A stretch of DNA of 64,000 nucleotides from Pollutimonas sp963706785 (GCA_963706785.1 CAVPNJ010000008.1:62001-126000), one strand, 5' to 3'. Positions 17,946-27,506 are shown, numbered from the stretch's first letter. A program made the numbers and translations. The notes: a model not told the origin generated them from the letters alone.

Positions 17946-18734
17946 TCAATGACCGAGACGCGATTCAGGCACGCGTCCCGCCCAGGGTTCGAGCCAATCA
18001 AAAACCGGTTCAGAACGATTCCACACGGCATCGACGGCGATCATGGCAGTTGCTATGCTTTTGCCATGGCCATAGGAAAGCGTTGCACTGTTCCCCCATC
18101 CGAGCTCGGAACGAGATATTGTTTGCTGGACCGTTAAATCGGTGCTCGCGTGGCCGGCTCCGGTGAGAATCGCTGTATGGCGGCGTAATTCCGGATATGG
18201 CATGTCGAAGTCAGCCAAACTTATAAAGGAGGCTTTAGACGAGGTAGGCCTGCTTGCCAAAGGCGCCACCTTAATTTGACTAACGAGTATGCCTGTATCG
18301 TCGAGACCCCAATCGCGACGCAGTGACAAAGCGTTATTACCTGGGCCGCCCGGCTGGGCCTTATCGTCGATAGCGGCATGCCGCATCGACTGCAAGACGA
18401 TTTCATCGAGATCGGGGCTGAATATTCGTTTGCCCCTCCGATCCGCCCACTGATGAGCGGGCCCTGCGAAATATGATTGCTTTACGTCTTTATCAATTTT
18501 CGCGGCAGGATCCCGACTAGAGGAGAATGCGGAGTAGGCGCTCGCATGTGTTGCCTGCAGCCCTATGTCTTGCAAGCGTCCAAGCCACGCTATGCCTGTC
18601 CACAACGACAGCAACACAATAAGCGCCACCATACCTTCCACTAGAGCTTGCCCGCCCTGGATGAGATGCTTATGCATGGCGTAGTGCACAACTTTGCCGG
18701 CATGATAACTACGCTGTTCGAAAGGTGACCTCAT
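17946..18734 (-). CDS. TadE/TadF-like pseudopilin
   Basis: 262 residues from an ATG that overlaps the preceding stop as ATGA. Near residue 25 it has QGGQALVEGMVALIVLLSLW, a TadE-type N-terminal motif: a G before the cleavage site, E a few residues later, then a hydrophobic helix. The rest is soluble and extracytoplasmic. TadE/F-like proteins are minor pseudopilins required for Flp pilus formation. The usual Tyr after the Glu is not present, so the assignment is to the broad class only. Confidence 0.7.
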   Translation of the reverse strand: MRSPFEQRSYHAGKVVHYAMHKHLIQGGQALVEGMVALIVLLSLWTGIAWLGRLQDIGLQATHASAYSAFSSSRDPAAKIDKDVKQSYFAGPAHQWADRRGKRIFSPDLDEIVLQSMRHAAIDDKAQPGGPGNNALSLRRDWGLDDTGILVSQIKVAPLASRPTSSKASFISLADFDMPYPELRRHTAILTGAGHASTDLTVQQTISRSELGWGNSATLSYGHGKSIATAMIAVDAVWNRSEPVFDWLEPWAGRVPESRLGH

Positions 18735-20059
18735 GGCGACTCCCGCATACTTGTGTCGCGCGGCGAAGGCGCTACCAGCCGCGCCTGCCAATAGGGATGA
18801 AATAGATTTCTGTATTCGGGTCGGCCATCAGCCCGGGCCTCGGGTCGGTCAAAGAATGTGTCAGCAGCACTGCGCGTACTTACCGTCAGATTCTGCGGCC
18901 CTGGATGCCGCAGCGTTAGACTAAAGCGCAAATTCAAATTTTTTTCGGACGTGACATCGAAATAACTAGGCAACCCCCCGCCTTCCCAGCGATGACGGTT
19001 CGCAGCCGCTCTGGAATTGGCTAGCGGATTGTCGCTACCCGAGATAATGTCCCAGTCAGTTGCCTCTTTGACCCAGCGCCAAAAATCTTGGGCCGAAAAG
19101 TTATCAGGCGGATCATCGACATGGGGCTCATGCAGTTTCTGCGTTGCCATGCTGGGTATCCAGCCCCAGCCCATGGCATATTCCCGGTAATAGCAACCTA
19201 TCCACTTGTTAGATCGAAGTGCATGGTAGGACTGAGTATCGACAGACTGCCAGCGCCCCGCTGCATCCAGTTCGGTTACGCCGCGCCGGCGCAGTTCGTG
19301 GCGTAAGTGCGGACATCTTGCCTCGACAGACCATGGATTTGAAACGGTGCGATTGCGCTCGTCCAAGAAACCGTATAACTGCGTAACTTCTTCTACAAGA
19401 GACCGCAGTTGTTGCTGCCCCGAATAACGCTGAACATAGCCTTTCCAATTGTCTTCATCGATGGAAAGGTTAAAGTCATCGAGAGCGACACCTGGATAAT
19501 TTTGGGCCAGCACAGCCCGCATCGCCGCCAAGCGAGCTTGCGGAAGACCTCGAACAACATCATTTTGGACTGTACTGAGAGTATTTCTCACAGCCTCATC
19601 ATGTGCGGCGTACGCCTGCGCGAGATTTCCCTGCGAGCCGGCACGCACATCGAAGCCGACCGCCTGTCGGGCGGCTAGGTAAGCCGCGCCATGATCCGGC
19701 CCGAACATCATGCCAATAAGATAAGCTGGTGGATTGCCGCCGGTAAGCTGTCTTGCTTGTGTGCCACCCAGCGATGCCCATGAGCCCAGTGTGACCAAAT
19801 GCGCCATGGCCACTTGGTGGCCGGCTTGTGCGCGATTGATATAAGCAAGCATATTCAAGCCACGCGCCTGAACCAGCGCCCCGCTGTATGCCGCTGCATC
19901 AAGCGCATGAAGCTGTCTGGCTTTGGCGGCCACCACTTGTCCGGTGGCGAAGTAGCGGACAAAGACCAGGATGGCAACGCCTGCCAGCAACATGCCGAGG
20001 ACCATGGCCTGACCATGTTGGGCTTGGGCAAAGTGGTTACCGTGATCGGTAGCGATCAT
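18731..20059 (-). CDS. TadG-like pilus assembly protein
   Basis: 442 residues. A TadE/G-type N-terminus (QHGQAMVLGMLLAGVAILVF, about 15-34) is followed by a long extracytoplasmic region with many alanines and arginines (AARQLHALDAAAYSGALVQARGLN is broken by the helix end near residue 50). TadG-like proteins link the pilus base to the envelope. Start and stop overlap the neighbours as ATGA on both sides, so the three genes flp, this one and the next are translationally coupled. Confidence 0.75.
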   Translation of the reverse strand: MIATDHGNHFAQAQHGQAMVLGMLLAGVAILVFVRYFATGQVVAAKARQLHALDAAAYSGALVQARGLNMLAYINRAQAGHQVAMAHLVTLGSWASLGGTQARQLTGGNPPAYLIGMMFGPDHGAAYLAARQAVGFDVRAGSQGNLAQAYAAHDEAVRNTLSTVQNDVVRGLPQARLAAMRAVLAQNYPGVALDDFNLSIDEDNWKGYVQRYSGQQQLRSLVEEVTQLYGFLDERNRTVSNPWSVEARCPHLRHELRRRGVTELDAAGRWQSVDTQSYHALRSNKWIGCYYREYAMGWGWIPSMATQKLHEPHVDDPPDNFSAQDFWRWVKEATDWDIISGSDNPLANSRAAANRHRWEGGGLPSYFDVTSEKNLNLRFSLTLRHPGPQNLTVSTRSAADTFFDRPEARADGRPEYRNLFHPYWQARLVAPSPRDTSMRESP

Positions 20060-20319
20060 TGAGCCCCCGCATTGCCAGTAAATGATTTAAGCGTTTTGGC
20101 GGCAGTTTGCGCCGCCGCGGTCTCGGCTGCGGATTGGGCCATTCGCGACTGTTCTGATCCATCCTCGCCGGCCAACTCTTTTGCCATCGCGGCGGTTTGC
20201 GAGCGAACGACCTGACCGAATAATTGATAGACGGCAATCGCGGCCACCGCCACAAGGGCGACCACAATAATGTATTCCGTCATTCCTTGGCCGCATTGCC
20301 TACCATGAAATTTTTGCAC
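20056..20319 (-). CDS. flp: Flp-type pilin (type IVb)
   Basis: First gene of the Tad operon, 87 residues from a GTG start with an AGGAG ribosome site 6 bases upstream. The prepilin motif is CG|QGMTEYIIVVALVAVAAI: cleavage after the Gly puts Glu at +5 and Tyr at +6, as in Flp pilins. The hydrophobic helix is followed by an Ala/Gln-rich tail (about 45 residues), longer than in classic Flp. It is probably the major pilin, although it could be a minor one if another flp gene lies elsewhere. Confidence 0.8.
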   Translation of the reverse strand: MQKFHGRQCGQGMTEYIIVVALVAVAAIAVYQLFGQVVRSQTAAMAKELAGEDGSEQSRMAQSAAETAAAQTAAKTLKSFTGNAGAQ

Positions 20320-20478
20320 GATGCTCTCCTGACAAACAATCAGGATTGCAGTGTGGACGAGGATGGATTCCCCAACAATTCGAACATGCCGGGGTGGGCA
20401 AAATCAACAAGCCAAAGCGCAATTAACCTATCCCGGAACCTCGCCTTGGCCTACCCGAATAAGCTTGGCTGAATGCAG

Positions 20479-21249
20479 CTAAACGCTTAATAATGCTGTG
20501 TTGAAGACATCGCCGTCTAGACCTGTTACCACGTTATTCGGCAGTTGATCGTGGTGCTCGATCAACCACGTATCGAAGTCATGGCCAATATGGGTCAGTA
20601 CGGTTTTCTTCACGGCCAGGAAATCCACAACTTCTAAAGCGCGCGTCAGATCGTTGTGATTACGCGGTACCTGCGGCAATGGCGGATAGGAACAGTCCAT
20701 GATCAACAGATCCAACGCTTTTTCCTTCAAATAAGCCGCCGTCTCGGGAGGCAGGCCTACTGTGTCTGTCAGATAGGCAGCACAGCTGATTTCATCAGTG
20801 AACACATAGCCAAAGGTTGGTTTGGAGTGATTCAAGGGTACAGGTGTAAGCGAGAAACCATTAAACGGCAAGCTTTGAAAGGCAGAGAGCTTGCGGGAAA
20901 AATCCAGGATGCCCGGATGCTTGTAAAGATCAGCGAAACCATCGGGGTCGTCAGGCCCCAGCACAGGTATACGCAGGTTCCGCCCCCAGCGCAAATGCAG
21001 CAAGCCTTGGGCGTGATCGGCATGGTAGTGGGTTTGGAAAATGCCGGTCAGCTCGCCGGGTGGGAACCGTTCGCCAAGGTCGGTGAGTCCGGCATCCACC
21101 AACCAGCGTTCTCCCGCACATTCCAGCAGCGCGGAGCAAGCGCGGCGCCGATACCGCGATTCGCTGCGTGCCCGTTCGCAAGCGGCACAATAACAGTTAT
21201 AAACCGGAACCTGAGCGGCATTGCCGGTACCCAATAAACTTATTTTCAT
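20479..21249 (-). CDS. phnP: Phosphoribosyl cyclic phosphodiesterase PhnP
   Basis: Metallo-beta-lactamase-fold enzyme that opens 5-phospho-alpha-D-ribose 1,2-cyclic phosphate, the product of C-P lyase. 256 residues from the ATG overlapping the phnN stop (ATGA). The catalytic metal motif THYHADHAQG is at about residues 75-84. An N-terminal cysteine cluster (CYCAACERAR) probably holds the structural zinc seen in the family. Last gene of the phn operon, 160 bases before the Tad operon. Confidence 0.93.
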   Translation of the reverse strand: MKISLLGTGNAAQVPVYNCYCAACERARSESRYRRRACSALLECAGERWLVDAGLTDLGERFPPGELTGIFQTHYHADHAQGLLHLRWGRNLRIPVLGPDDPDGFADLYKHPGILDFSRKLSAFQSLPFNGFSLTPVPLNHSKPTFGYVFTDEISCAAYLTDTVGLPPETAAYLKEKALDLLIMDCSYPPLPQVPRNHNDLTRALEVVDFLAVKKTVLTHIGHDFDTWLIEHHDQLPNNVVTGLDGDVFNTALLSV

Positions 21250-21848
21250 GGTGTGAAGCGATAACGACAACTATGTGTGAGCAGCCGGCAAACGGGTTCA
21301 CCTGCGGGAGCGCGATTCAGATGAGCATACAGGGTTTGAATCGTGCTATCTGCGTCACGTGAATTATCGATGACAAGCACGGGGCCAACCTGCAATCTTT
21401 CGAATCGGTCATTGCGTTGCAGGCGCTGAAGTATTTGATGTGTATTCTCGCGACCCCGCGCGTGCAGCCGCTGGCGTAGAAGTTCAGGTTCGACATTCAG
21501 CAACACCGGCACCAGATCCGCGTATTTGCGGCGAGCCTCGGGCAGATACGCCCGCGATCCGTTAAGCAATACATCACAACCTTCGACTAGCCGGTCGTTG
21601 ATGTCACGCAGAACGCCATAGGCCAGGCCATTGGCGCGCCACGCCATCGCCAGCCGTCCGCTAGACTCCATATACTCGAACTCGGCCTGCGTCACCGACA
21701 CCGAGGCCGGCTCTGTGGCAGTGGACGCGCGCGTAATAACCCGGGGAGCAAGATAAGCGCTGCTGCCCAGCAGACTGGATAATCCCAGCAAAACAGTATC
21801 TTTTCCCGCTCCCGAAGGCCCCATCAAATAAATTAACCGTCCCGCCAT
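21246..21848 (-). CDS. phnN: Ribose 1,5-bisphosphate phosphokinase PhnN
   Basis: Phosphorylates ribose 1,5-bisphosphate to PRPP, recycling the sugar from phosphonate breakdown. 200 residues, guanylate-kinase-like, with the P-loop GPSGAGKDT at about residues 10-18. The start overlaps the phnM stop by one base (TGATG). Neighbours and length are as expected for the family. Confidence 0.93.
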   Translation of the reverse strand: MAGRLIYLMGPSGAGKDTVLLGLSSLLGSSAYLAPRVITRASTATEPASVSVTQAEFEYMESSGRLAMAWRANGLAYGVLRDINDRLVEGCDVLLNGSRAYLPEARRKYADLVPVLLNVEPELLRQRLHARGRENTHQILQRLQRNDRFERLQVGPVLVIDNSRDADSTIQTLYAHLNRAPAGEPVCRLLTHSCRYRFTP

Positions 21849-22993
21849 CAGAACACTCGACTTCCATTGCGCCAGACATGCTGCACAACAAACTGTTGCT
21901 GATGCGAACGAACGCGCAGCATATCGGCGCGCAGGCCGACCCGGATCTCGCCGCGGTCATGCAGTCCGGCTGCCTGTGCCGGCGCCAGGCTGATGGTTGC
22001 GACGGCCGCAGGCAGCCCATAGGCATTGTCCTGATCGGCCAAGAGACCTGCCGCCTGAAGCAGGCTGGACGGATAGTAATCACTGGACAAGATATCGAGT
22101 ACGCCTTGCGACGCAAGATCGGCCGCGGCCACATTGCCGGAATGCGATCCGCCACGCACAATATTGGGCGCGCCCATCAAGACTTTCAACCCTAACCGGT
22201 GGCTGGCCGTCGCGGCATCCATAGTGGTGGGAAATTCAGCAATGCTCATCCCGTAATCGGCCGACTCCTGGGCGTGTTCCAGGGTCGCGTCGTCGTGGCT
22301 GGCAACCGATAGGCCGCGTTGATGGCATTCACGCACGATCAAGCGCCGGTAATTGTCGCTGTACTGCCGCGAATTTTGCAGCTGCAGATCGATGAAAGCG
22401 TCCATAGCCGCATCGCTAAGATGATATTTGCCTTGGTAGTACTCGCGGTATTTTTCCAGTTTTACGAACTGCCGCTGGCCGGGCGAGTGGTCCATGACCG
22501 AAACCAACTGCACCAAGGGGCTTTCAACCAGCTCATTGAATATATCCAGTGTTTCCACATGGCTCAATTCACAGCGCAGATGCAATCGATGTTCCGCCCG
22601 TGTGTGGCCGTTTTCCTGCGCCTGTGTAATCGCACTTAACATGACAGGCAATTGCTGTAGGCGATTGCCTTTAGGATTTACATCGCCTATGGCCAACGCA
22701 TCGAATACCGTAGTGATGCCTGCCGATATGACTTGCGCGTCGTGGGCCAGTACGGCCGACTCGGAAGGCCAGTCCACTCCTGGGCGCGGATTCATGTATT
22801 TTTCTAGATTATCTGTGTGCAATTCGATCAAGCCCGGCATCAGGAAGTCGCCTTCTAAATCGTCGGCCTGCGGCAATTGACTACGGCCCTGGCTAACGTC
22901 ATGAATCGATCCGTCGCGCACAACGACAGTACCCGTAAAGACGTCTGTGGACGTAACCACTCGTGCATTAGTGAATATTTGTTCAACTGGCAT
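21848..22993 (-). CDS. phnM: Ribose 1-methylphosphonate 5-triphosphate diphosphatase PhnM
   Basis: Amidohydrolase-fold enzyme that removes pyrophosphate from alpha-D-ribose 1-methylphosphonate 5-triphosphate in the C-P lyase pathway. 381 residues. The metal-binding motifs MPGLIELHTDNLEKYMNPRP (about 50-70) and VASHDDATLEH (about 230) are intact. It overlaps the end of phnL by 11 bases. Confidence 0.95.
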   Translation of the reverse strand: MPVEQIFTNARVVTSTDVFTGTVVVRDGSIHDVSQGRSQLPQADDLEGDFLMPGLIELHTDNLEKYMNPRPGVDWPSESAVLAHDAQVISAGITTVFDALAIGDVNPKGNRLQQLPVMLSAITQAQENGHTRAEHRLHLRCELSHVETLDIFNELVESPLVQLVSVMDHSPGQRQFVKLEKYREYYQGKYHLSDAAMDAFIDLQLQNSRQYSDNYRRLIVRECHQRGLSVASHDDATLEHAQESADYGMSIAEFPTTMDAATASHRLGLKVLMGAPNIVRGGSHSGNVAAADLASQGVLDILSSDYYPSSLLQAAGLLADQDNAYGLPAAVATISLAPAQAAGLHDRGEIRVGLRADMLRVRSHQQQFVVQHVWRNGSRVF

Positions 22994-23687
22994 GGGCCGG
23001 CTCCTCTAGTGTCATATCCAAATAACAATCCGCCATCTCATCGCGCGCCTTCGCGTCGTGCGAAATAGCGATCAACGCCGACCCTTGTGCCTTGGCTTCT
23101 TGGATTAGCTGTAGCACCACAGCGCGATTGGCATCATCCAGTGATGCAGTCGGCTCATCCAGCAGCAGCAAGGGCCACGACACCATGAAACCGCGCGCAA
23201 TGTTGACTCGCTGCTGCTCTCCTCCGGAAAACGTACCCGGGGCCAACGGCCACAAGCGTTCGGGAATATTTAAGCGAGCCAACAGGGATTCGGCCCGTTT
23301 CTGGACCTGCTGACGTTGCAGGCCACGTGCCAATGCGGGCTCCATGACCACGTTCAGGCAACTGACGCGGGGTATCACACGCAAGAACTGGCTGACATAA
23401 CCCAAGGTCAGTCGCCGTACAGCCAGTATTTGACGCGGTTCCGCGCCTACCAATTCAAGCACTTCGCCTTCATGGCCGATACGGATGCTTCCCGTGGAAG
23501 GCAAATAGTTGCCATACAAGGTTCTAAGCAGAGTCGACTTGCCCGCACCGGATTGCCCGTGCAGCACCAGGCATTGAGCGGGCAAAACAGAAAAACTAAG
23601 CTCGCGCAAAACATTCAGTACCACGCCATGCTGCTGATGCAAGGTAAAGGTTTTGGCAAGGCCTTTCACTTCTATAACAGGTCTCAT
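22983..23687 (-). CDS. phnL: C-P lyase ATP-binding protein PhnL
   Basis: ABC-type ATPase homologue of the C-P lyase complex, needed with PhnGHI to make the nucleotide phosphonate intermediate. 234 residues, with Walker A GQSGAGKSTLL, signature FSGGEQQRVNIARG and Walker B LLLLDEPTASLD. There is no membrane partner in its own right; PhnK and PhnL act with the lyase core. Confidence 0.95.
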   Translation of the reverse strand: MRPVIEVKGLAKTFTLHQQHGVVLNVLRELSFSVLPAQCLVLHGQSGAGKSTLLRTLYGNYLPSTGSIRIGHEGEVLELVGAEPRQILAVRRLTLGYVSQFLRVIPRVSCLNVVMEPALARGLQRQQVQKRAESLLARLNIPERLWPLAPGTFSGGEQQRVNIARGFMVSWPLLLLDEPTASLDDANRAVVLQLIQEAKAQGSALIAISHDAKARDEMADCYLDMTLEEPAHAS

Positions 23688-23699
23688 TATTCGCTTACC

Positions 23700-24470
23700 T
23701 CAGGGCTGCAAAACTGAAGACACCAACAACTGGCTGTAGGCGTGCTGAGGATCATCCAGAATCTGATCGGTCAATCCGGCTTCAACCACATACGAGCGGC
23801 GCATTACCATCAAGCGATCCGCCAGCAAGCGCGCCACCGCCAGATCGTGGGTCACAATAACGACTGCCAGTTGGAGTTCGCGAACCAGTCCACGCAACAA
23901 ATCGAGCAAATGCGCCTGCACCGAAACATCGAGGCCGCCAGTGGGCTCGTCCATGAAAATAAGGCGCGGACTGGAAACCAGATTGCGCGCGATCTGTAAC
24001 CTTTGCTGCATGCCACCCGAAAATGTGCGCGGCAAGTCGTCGATACGCGCCCTATCGATTTCAACGTTTCCAAGCCAGTCGAGTCCGGCCTGGCGAAGTT
24101 GGCCATAATGGCGCACACCCTGCGCCATCAAGCGTTCCCCAATGTTGGCGCCTGCCGACACATCCATGCGCAAGCCATCACGAGGGTTTTGTTCGACGAA
24201 GCCCCATTCGGTGCGCAGCAGAGTGCGTCTATGCGCTTCACTGGCGGCATACAGATTGATATTCTGATCGTTCTTGTCCCGGTAAGAGACCACGCCCCGA
24301 TCGGGCTGAAGACGACCGGACAAGACGCTAAGCAGCGTCGATTTGCCCGAGCCGGACTCCCCGACTATGCCCAGCACTTCACCGGGATACAAATCAAACG
24401 TCACGGCCTGACACCCTTTCTCGGGGCCGTGCAAAAGTGTCAGGTCACGTACCGATAACAATGGCTTCAT
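23700..24470 (-). CDS. phnK: C-P lyase ATP-binding protein PhnK
   Basis: ABC-type ATPase that binds the PhnGHIJ core. 256 residues from the ATG overlapping the phnJ stop (ATGA); the upstream in-frame start is inside phnJ. Walker A GESGSGKSTLL, signature FSGGMQQRLQIARN and Walker B LIFMDEPTGGLD are visible. It lies 12 bases before phnL. Confidence 0.95.
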   Translation of the reverse strand: MKPLLSVRDLTLLHGPEKGCQAVTFDLYPGEVLGIVGESGSGKSTLLSVLSGRLQPDRGVVSYRDKNDQNINLYAASEAHRRTLLRTEWGFVEQNPRDGLRMDVSAGANIGERLMAQGVRHYGQLRQAGLDWLGNVEIDRARIDDLPRTFSGGMQQRLQIARNLVSSPRLIFMDEPTGGLDVSVQAHLLDLLRGLVRELQLAVVIVTHDLAVARLLADRLMVMRRSYVVEAGLTDQILDDPQHAYSQLLVSSVLQP

Positions 24471-25351
24471 TGCGTGAACTCCTGATTTGTACGGCGCTCG
24501 TGGCAAAAGTCGGTGTCTGAACAGACGAACTCGCGCTTACCCTGGTCGTCGACGATCAGTTCATCCAGGTAGGATTCCGAACTACCGCAGAACGTGCAAC
24601 TTTGCTCCCATTTCGGAATCTCGAACGGATAGTCTTCGAAATCCAGGCTTTCCACGCGTGTAAAGGGCGGCAAGGCGTACAGCCGCTTTTCACGGCCGGC
24701 ACCAAACAACATCAAAGCTGGGCTCATATTAAGCTTGGGATTGTCGAATTTAGGAATCGGCGACGGGTCCATTACATAACGATCATCGACAATGACGGGA
24801 TAAGCGTAGGTGGTGGCGATATGCCCGTAGGTGGCGATATCTTCATACAGCTTGACGTGCATGACGCCATAATCGTTCAAGGCGTGCATGGCTTTAGTTT
24901 CTGAATCCGACGGCTCGATAAAGCGCAGCGGTTCCGGTATTGGCACCTGAAAAACTACGATTTGGCCGGTACGCAAGGCGGTCTCGGGGATCCGGTGGCG
25001 TGTCTGGATAATGCTCGCCTGCGCCGTGCGCTCAGTAGTTTCGACACCCGCAGTACGAACAAAAAAACGTCGAATCGACACGGCATTGGTCGTGTCGTCA
25101 GCCCCTTGGTCTATTACTTTAAGAACGTCGCGCCGGCCGAGCAAGGCCGCGGTCACTTGCATGCCGCCTGTTCCCCATCCGTAAGGCAAAGGCATCTCGC
25201 GGCCACCGAATGGAACCTGGTATCCCGGGATGGCGACAGCCTTCAGCAGGCCACGCCGCAAGCTACGCTTGGTTTGCTCATCGAGGTAGGCAAAATTGTA
25301 GCCAGCGGTCATGCAGGAATCGCTGCCGTTGTTAGTATTTCCGTGGTTCAT
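24467..25351 (-). CDS. phnJ: Carbon-phosphorus lyase PhnJ (radical SAM)
   Basis: Catalytic subunit that cleaves the C-P bond of ribose 1-phosphonate 5-phosphate using S-adenosylmethionine and a [4Fe-4S] cluster. 294 residues. The C-terminal cysteines at about 252, 255, 277 and 283 (CTFCGSS and VCSDTDFC) have the same spacing as the four functional cysteines of the E. coli enzyme. The start overlaps the phnI stop as ATGA. The subunit is intact, although phnH and phnI just upstream are frameshifted. Confidence 0.96.
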   Translation of the reverse strand: MNHGNTNNGSDSCMTAGYNFAYLDEQTKRSLRRGLLKAVAIPGYQVPFGGREMPLPYGWGTGGMQVTAALLGRRDVLKVIDQGADDTTNAVSIRRFFVRTAGVETTERTAQASIIQTRHRIPETALRTGQIVVFQVPIPEPLRFIEPSDSETKAMHALNDYGVMHVKLYEDIATYGHIATTYAYPVIVDDRYVMDPSPIPKFDNPKLNMSPALMLFGAGREKRLYALPPFTRVESLDFEDYPFEIPKWEQSCTFCGSSESYLDELIVDDQGKREFVCSDTDFCHERRTNQEFTQ

Positions 25352-26444
25352 GCACGTTTCTCCTCAGTCAGTCCTGCATCCTCGGCGAGGCCCCGGCGCA
25401 ATTTCCGAATAAGGTCCAGCTCGGACTGGAAATCGACGTAATGAGGCAGCTTCAGATGCGAAACGAAACCTGCCGATTCGACGTTATCGCAATGCATCAG
25501 TACGAACTCTTCCTGCTGCGCGGGCGATTCTATGTTCTCGTTGTATTCGGTAGCGCGCAGGGCCCGATCAACCAGGGCCATGCCCATGGCCTTGCGCTCG
25601 GCATTGCCAAAGGCCAAACCGTAGCCGCGCGTGAACTGCGGCGGCTGATTTTTGCTGCCGACAAACTGATTGATCATTTCGCATTCGGTCACTTCAATGT
25701 CCCCGATTGCAATCTCAAAGCCGAGCTCTTCGGGTTCGATCCAGACCTCGAGCGTACCGATTCGGATTTCGCCCGCAAATGGATGGTTGCGACCGTAGCC
25801 GCGCTGTGTGGAATAACCCAGAGCCAGTAAAAAACCTTCATCGCCGCGCGCCAATGCCTGTAGACGTTGCGCACGGTTACTGGGAAAATCCATACGGAGT
25901 CGCGAGTGATATCGGGCACATCTTGCCCCTCGTCGGTCTCTGGCGCGAGCAGGCCTTCGTGGGCCAGCATATCCACTACCCGCGGACATGACGCCGGCGG
26001 TATCGGCGGGTAGTCAACAGGCTCAGAAGGAGAGCCTTCAGCCAGCAACGAGAAGTCCAGCAGACGGTGGGTGTAGTCGAATGTGGGGCCCAGTAATTGT
26101 CCACCCGGCAGATCCTTGAAGGTCGCCGAAATGCGGCGCTCAAGGTTCATATGCTCGGTCTGTAAAGGAAGACTGGCCGTGAAACGCGGCAGCGTTGTGC
26201 GGTAAGCACGCAGTAAAAATATGGCCTCAAGCAAGTCGCCGGCGGCCTGTTTGATAGCCAGTGCGGCAAGCTCTTCGTCGTACAAAGAGCCCTCTCCCAT
26301 CACGCGGGCAACGGCCAAGGGCATTTGCTGACGTATTTGTTCTACGCTCAGTTCGGGCACCAGGGCATCGCCTCTGCGTTTGCTAGCAAGCAGGGTGTGG
26401 GCGTTATCGATGGCTTTTTCGCCACCTTTTACGGCGACATACAT
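25348..26444 (-). pseudogene. phnI: C-P lyase subunit PhnI, frameshifted
   Basis: PhnI is the core subunit that, with PhnGHL, attaches the phosphonate to ribose. The N-terminal two thirds (MYVAVKGGEKAIDNAH to PDITRDS) read in one frame and the C-terminal third (MDFPSNRAQRLQALARGDEG to the end) in another. The break is near 25893-25896, between DITRDS and MDFP. A total of 1097 nt is two bases over a whole codon number. Removing two bases gives 364 residues, aligning with DITRDPLSFP of E. coli PhnI. The rest is conserved and still ends with an ATGA overlap to phnJ, so the lesion is recent or a sequencing error. Confidence 0.85.
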
Positions 26445-27045
26445 TCAGATCTCCTCTTGTATCGCAGGGGACACACGGGTGCTGCGCGGTAGCGCGACCA
26501 AATTTGCTTCGCTGGTAAAGAAAATATCCAAGCCTTTCGGAAAGCCGCAGCACGCTTTGCGATGGCGCCAAAAGTTCGCGCCAGCCGGCAGATGCAACAC
26601 TCGGTGATGTTCGATACCGGGTCCTTGCCAGGACGTTGCCGCTCCTCGGTCCAGATCAGATAACTGAATGATCAAGGTGCACGATTGGTCCGGATCACGG
26701 TCGGTACCCACGTTAAAGCGCGCTCAGGTCGTCCAATTCGTTTGTCCCGAGCAATGCGAAGTCGGCCTCGGCCCGTTCGCTAGTCACCGGGCAGGCACAA
26801 TGGAACGCCAGATTCGCACGCAGCTCCGGTGTATCAAAACTCGGAGCGAGCCAGACCGATGTGTCGCTATCAAGCAGACTTAGGCATAGTGCGTAAGTAG
26901 CCGGCATCAAGCTCCCTAAACCCGGGGCATCCCTTATTACCTGCGTAGTACCCGGCTCAGACATGGCTTTCAGCGCCAGCCGAAATGTCTCTTGAGTCTG
27001 GGCGACAGGATCGGGGAACGCCGGCAACAGCAAAGTATCGGCCAT
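26445..27045 (-). pseudogene. phnH: C-P lyase subunit PhnH, frameshifted
   Basis: PhnH is a structural subunit of the C-P lyase core. The true ATG (MADTLLLPAFPDPVAQTQET) shares a base with the phnG stop. The first frame runs to ELDDLSAL and stops at 26713. The family's second half (RFNVGTDRDPDQSCTLIIQL to the end) continues in the next frame, ending directly before phnI. One extra base in a CGCGCG run near 26719 explains it: 601 nt becomes 600 (199 residues) when it is removed. Codons and sequence on both sides look like functional PhnH. Confidence 0.83.
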
Positions 27046-27506
27046 CAGTCTTCTCCCCGGACCAGCGTCATGAACTCGACCTTGGTCGCTGCGGCCTGCG
27101 CGGCTTTGACTGCGCGCTGCTGCAATTGCGCCTCGGCCAGTGGAGCAATAAGGGTATCCAGCCAATGCTGCCGGGCCATGCCCTGTAAATGGGCATCGGC
27201 CAGGGCGGCGAGCTCCGCATGTGGCTTGCTACGACCCGCGACATAGCTGTGACCCGTACTGCCGTCAGTCAATTGCACGACGCAGCGAGTGACAGTCATT
27301 TCCCCCACGTTGAACGGGGCTCCACTCCCACCAACGCGACCGCGCACCATCACCATACCGATTTCAGGCGGTCGAATGAACCGGTAACCCGATTCCCGAA
27401 GCTGTGCACTATATGGCTCGAGCCGCTTGCCAGCGTGCGCCAGAATACTCATCCAGCGCTGCCGCCCCGCAGGATCGAGCAGATTGACATCGGTGCTACT
27501 TTTCAT
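27045..27506 (-). CDS. phnG: C-P lyase subunit PhnG
   Basis: Small subunit of the PhnGHIJ core, 153 residues. The family stretch RPPEIGMVMVRGRVGGSGAP and the NVGEMTVTRC segment are intact. The start overlaps the phnF end by 11 bases, and the stop shares a base with phnH. No frameshift is seen. Confidence 0.93.
   Translation of the reverse strand: MKSSTDVNLLDPAGRQRWMSILAHAGKRLEPYSAQLRESGYRFIRPPEIGMVMVRGRVGGSGAPFNVGEMTVTRCVVQLTDGSTGHSYVAGRSKPHAELAALADAHLQGMARQHWLDTLIAPLAEAQLQQRAVKAAQAAATKVEFMTLVRGED

Noticed and set aside
20320..20478. Sigma-54 promoter for the Tad operon
   Set aside because: The GG and GC elements found are not at the required ten-base spacing.
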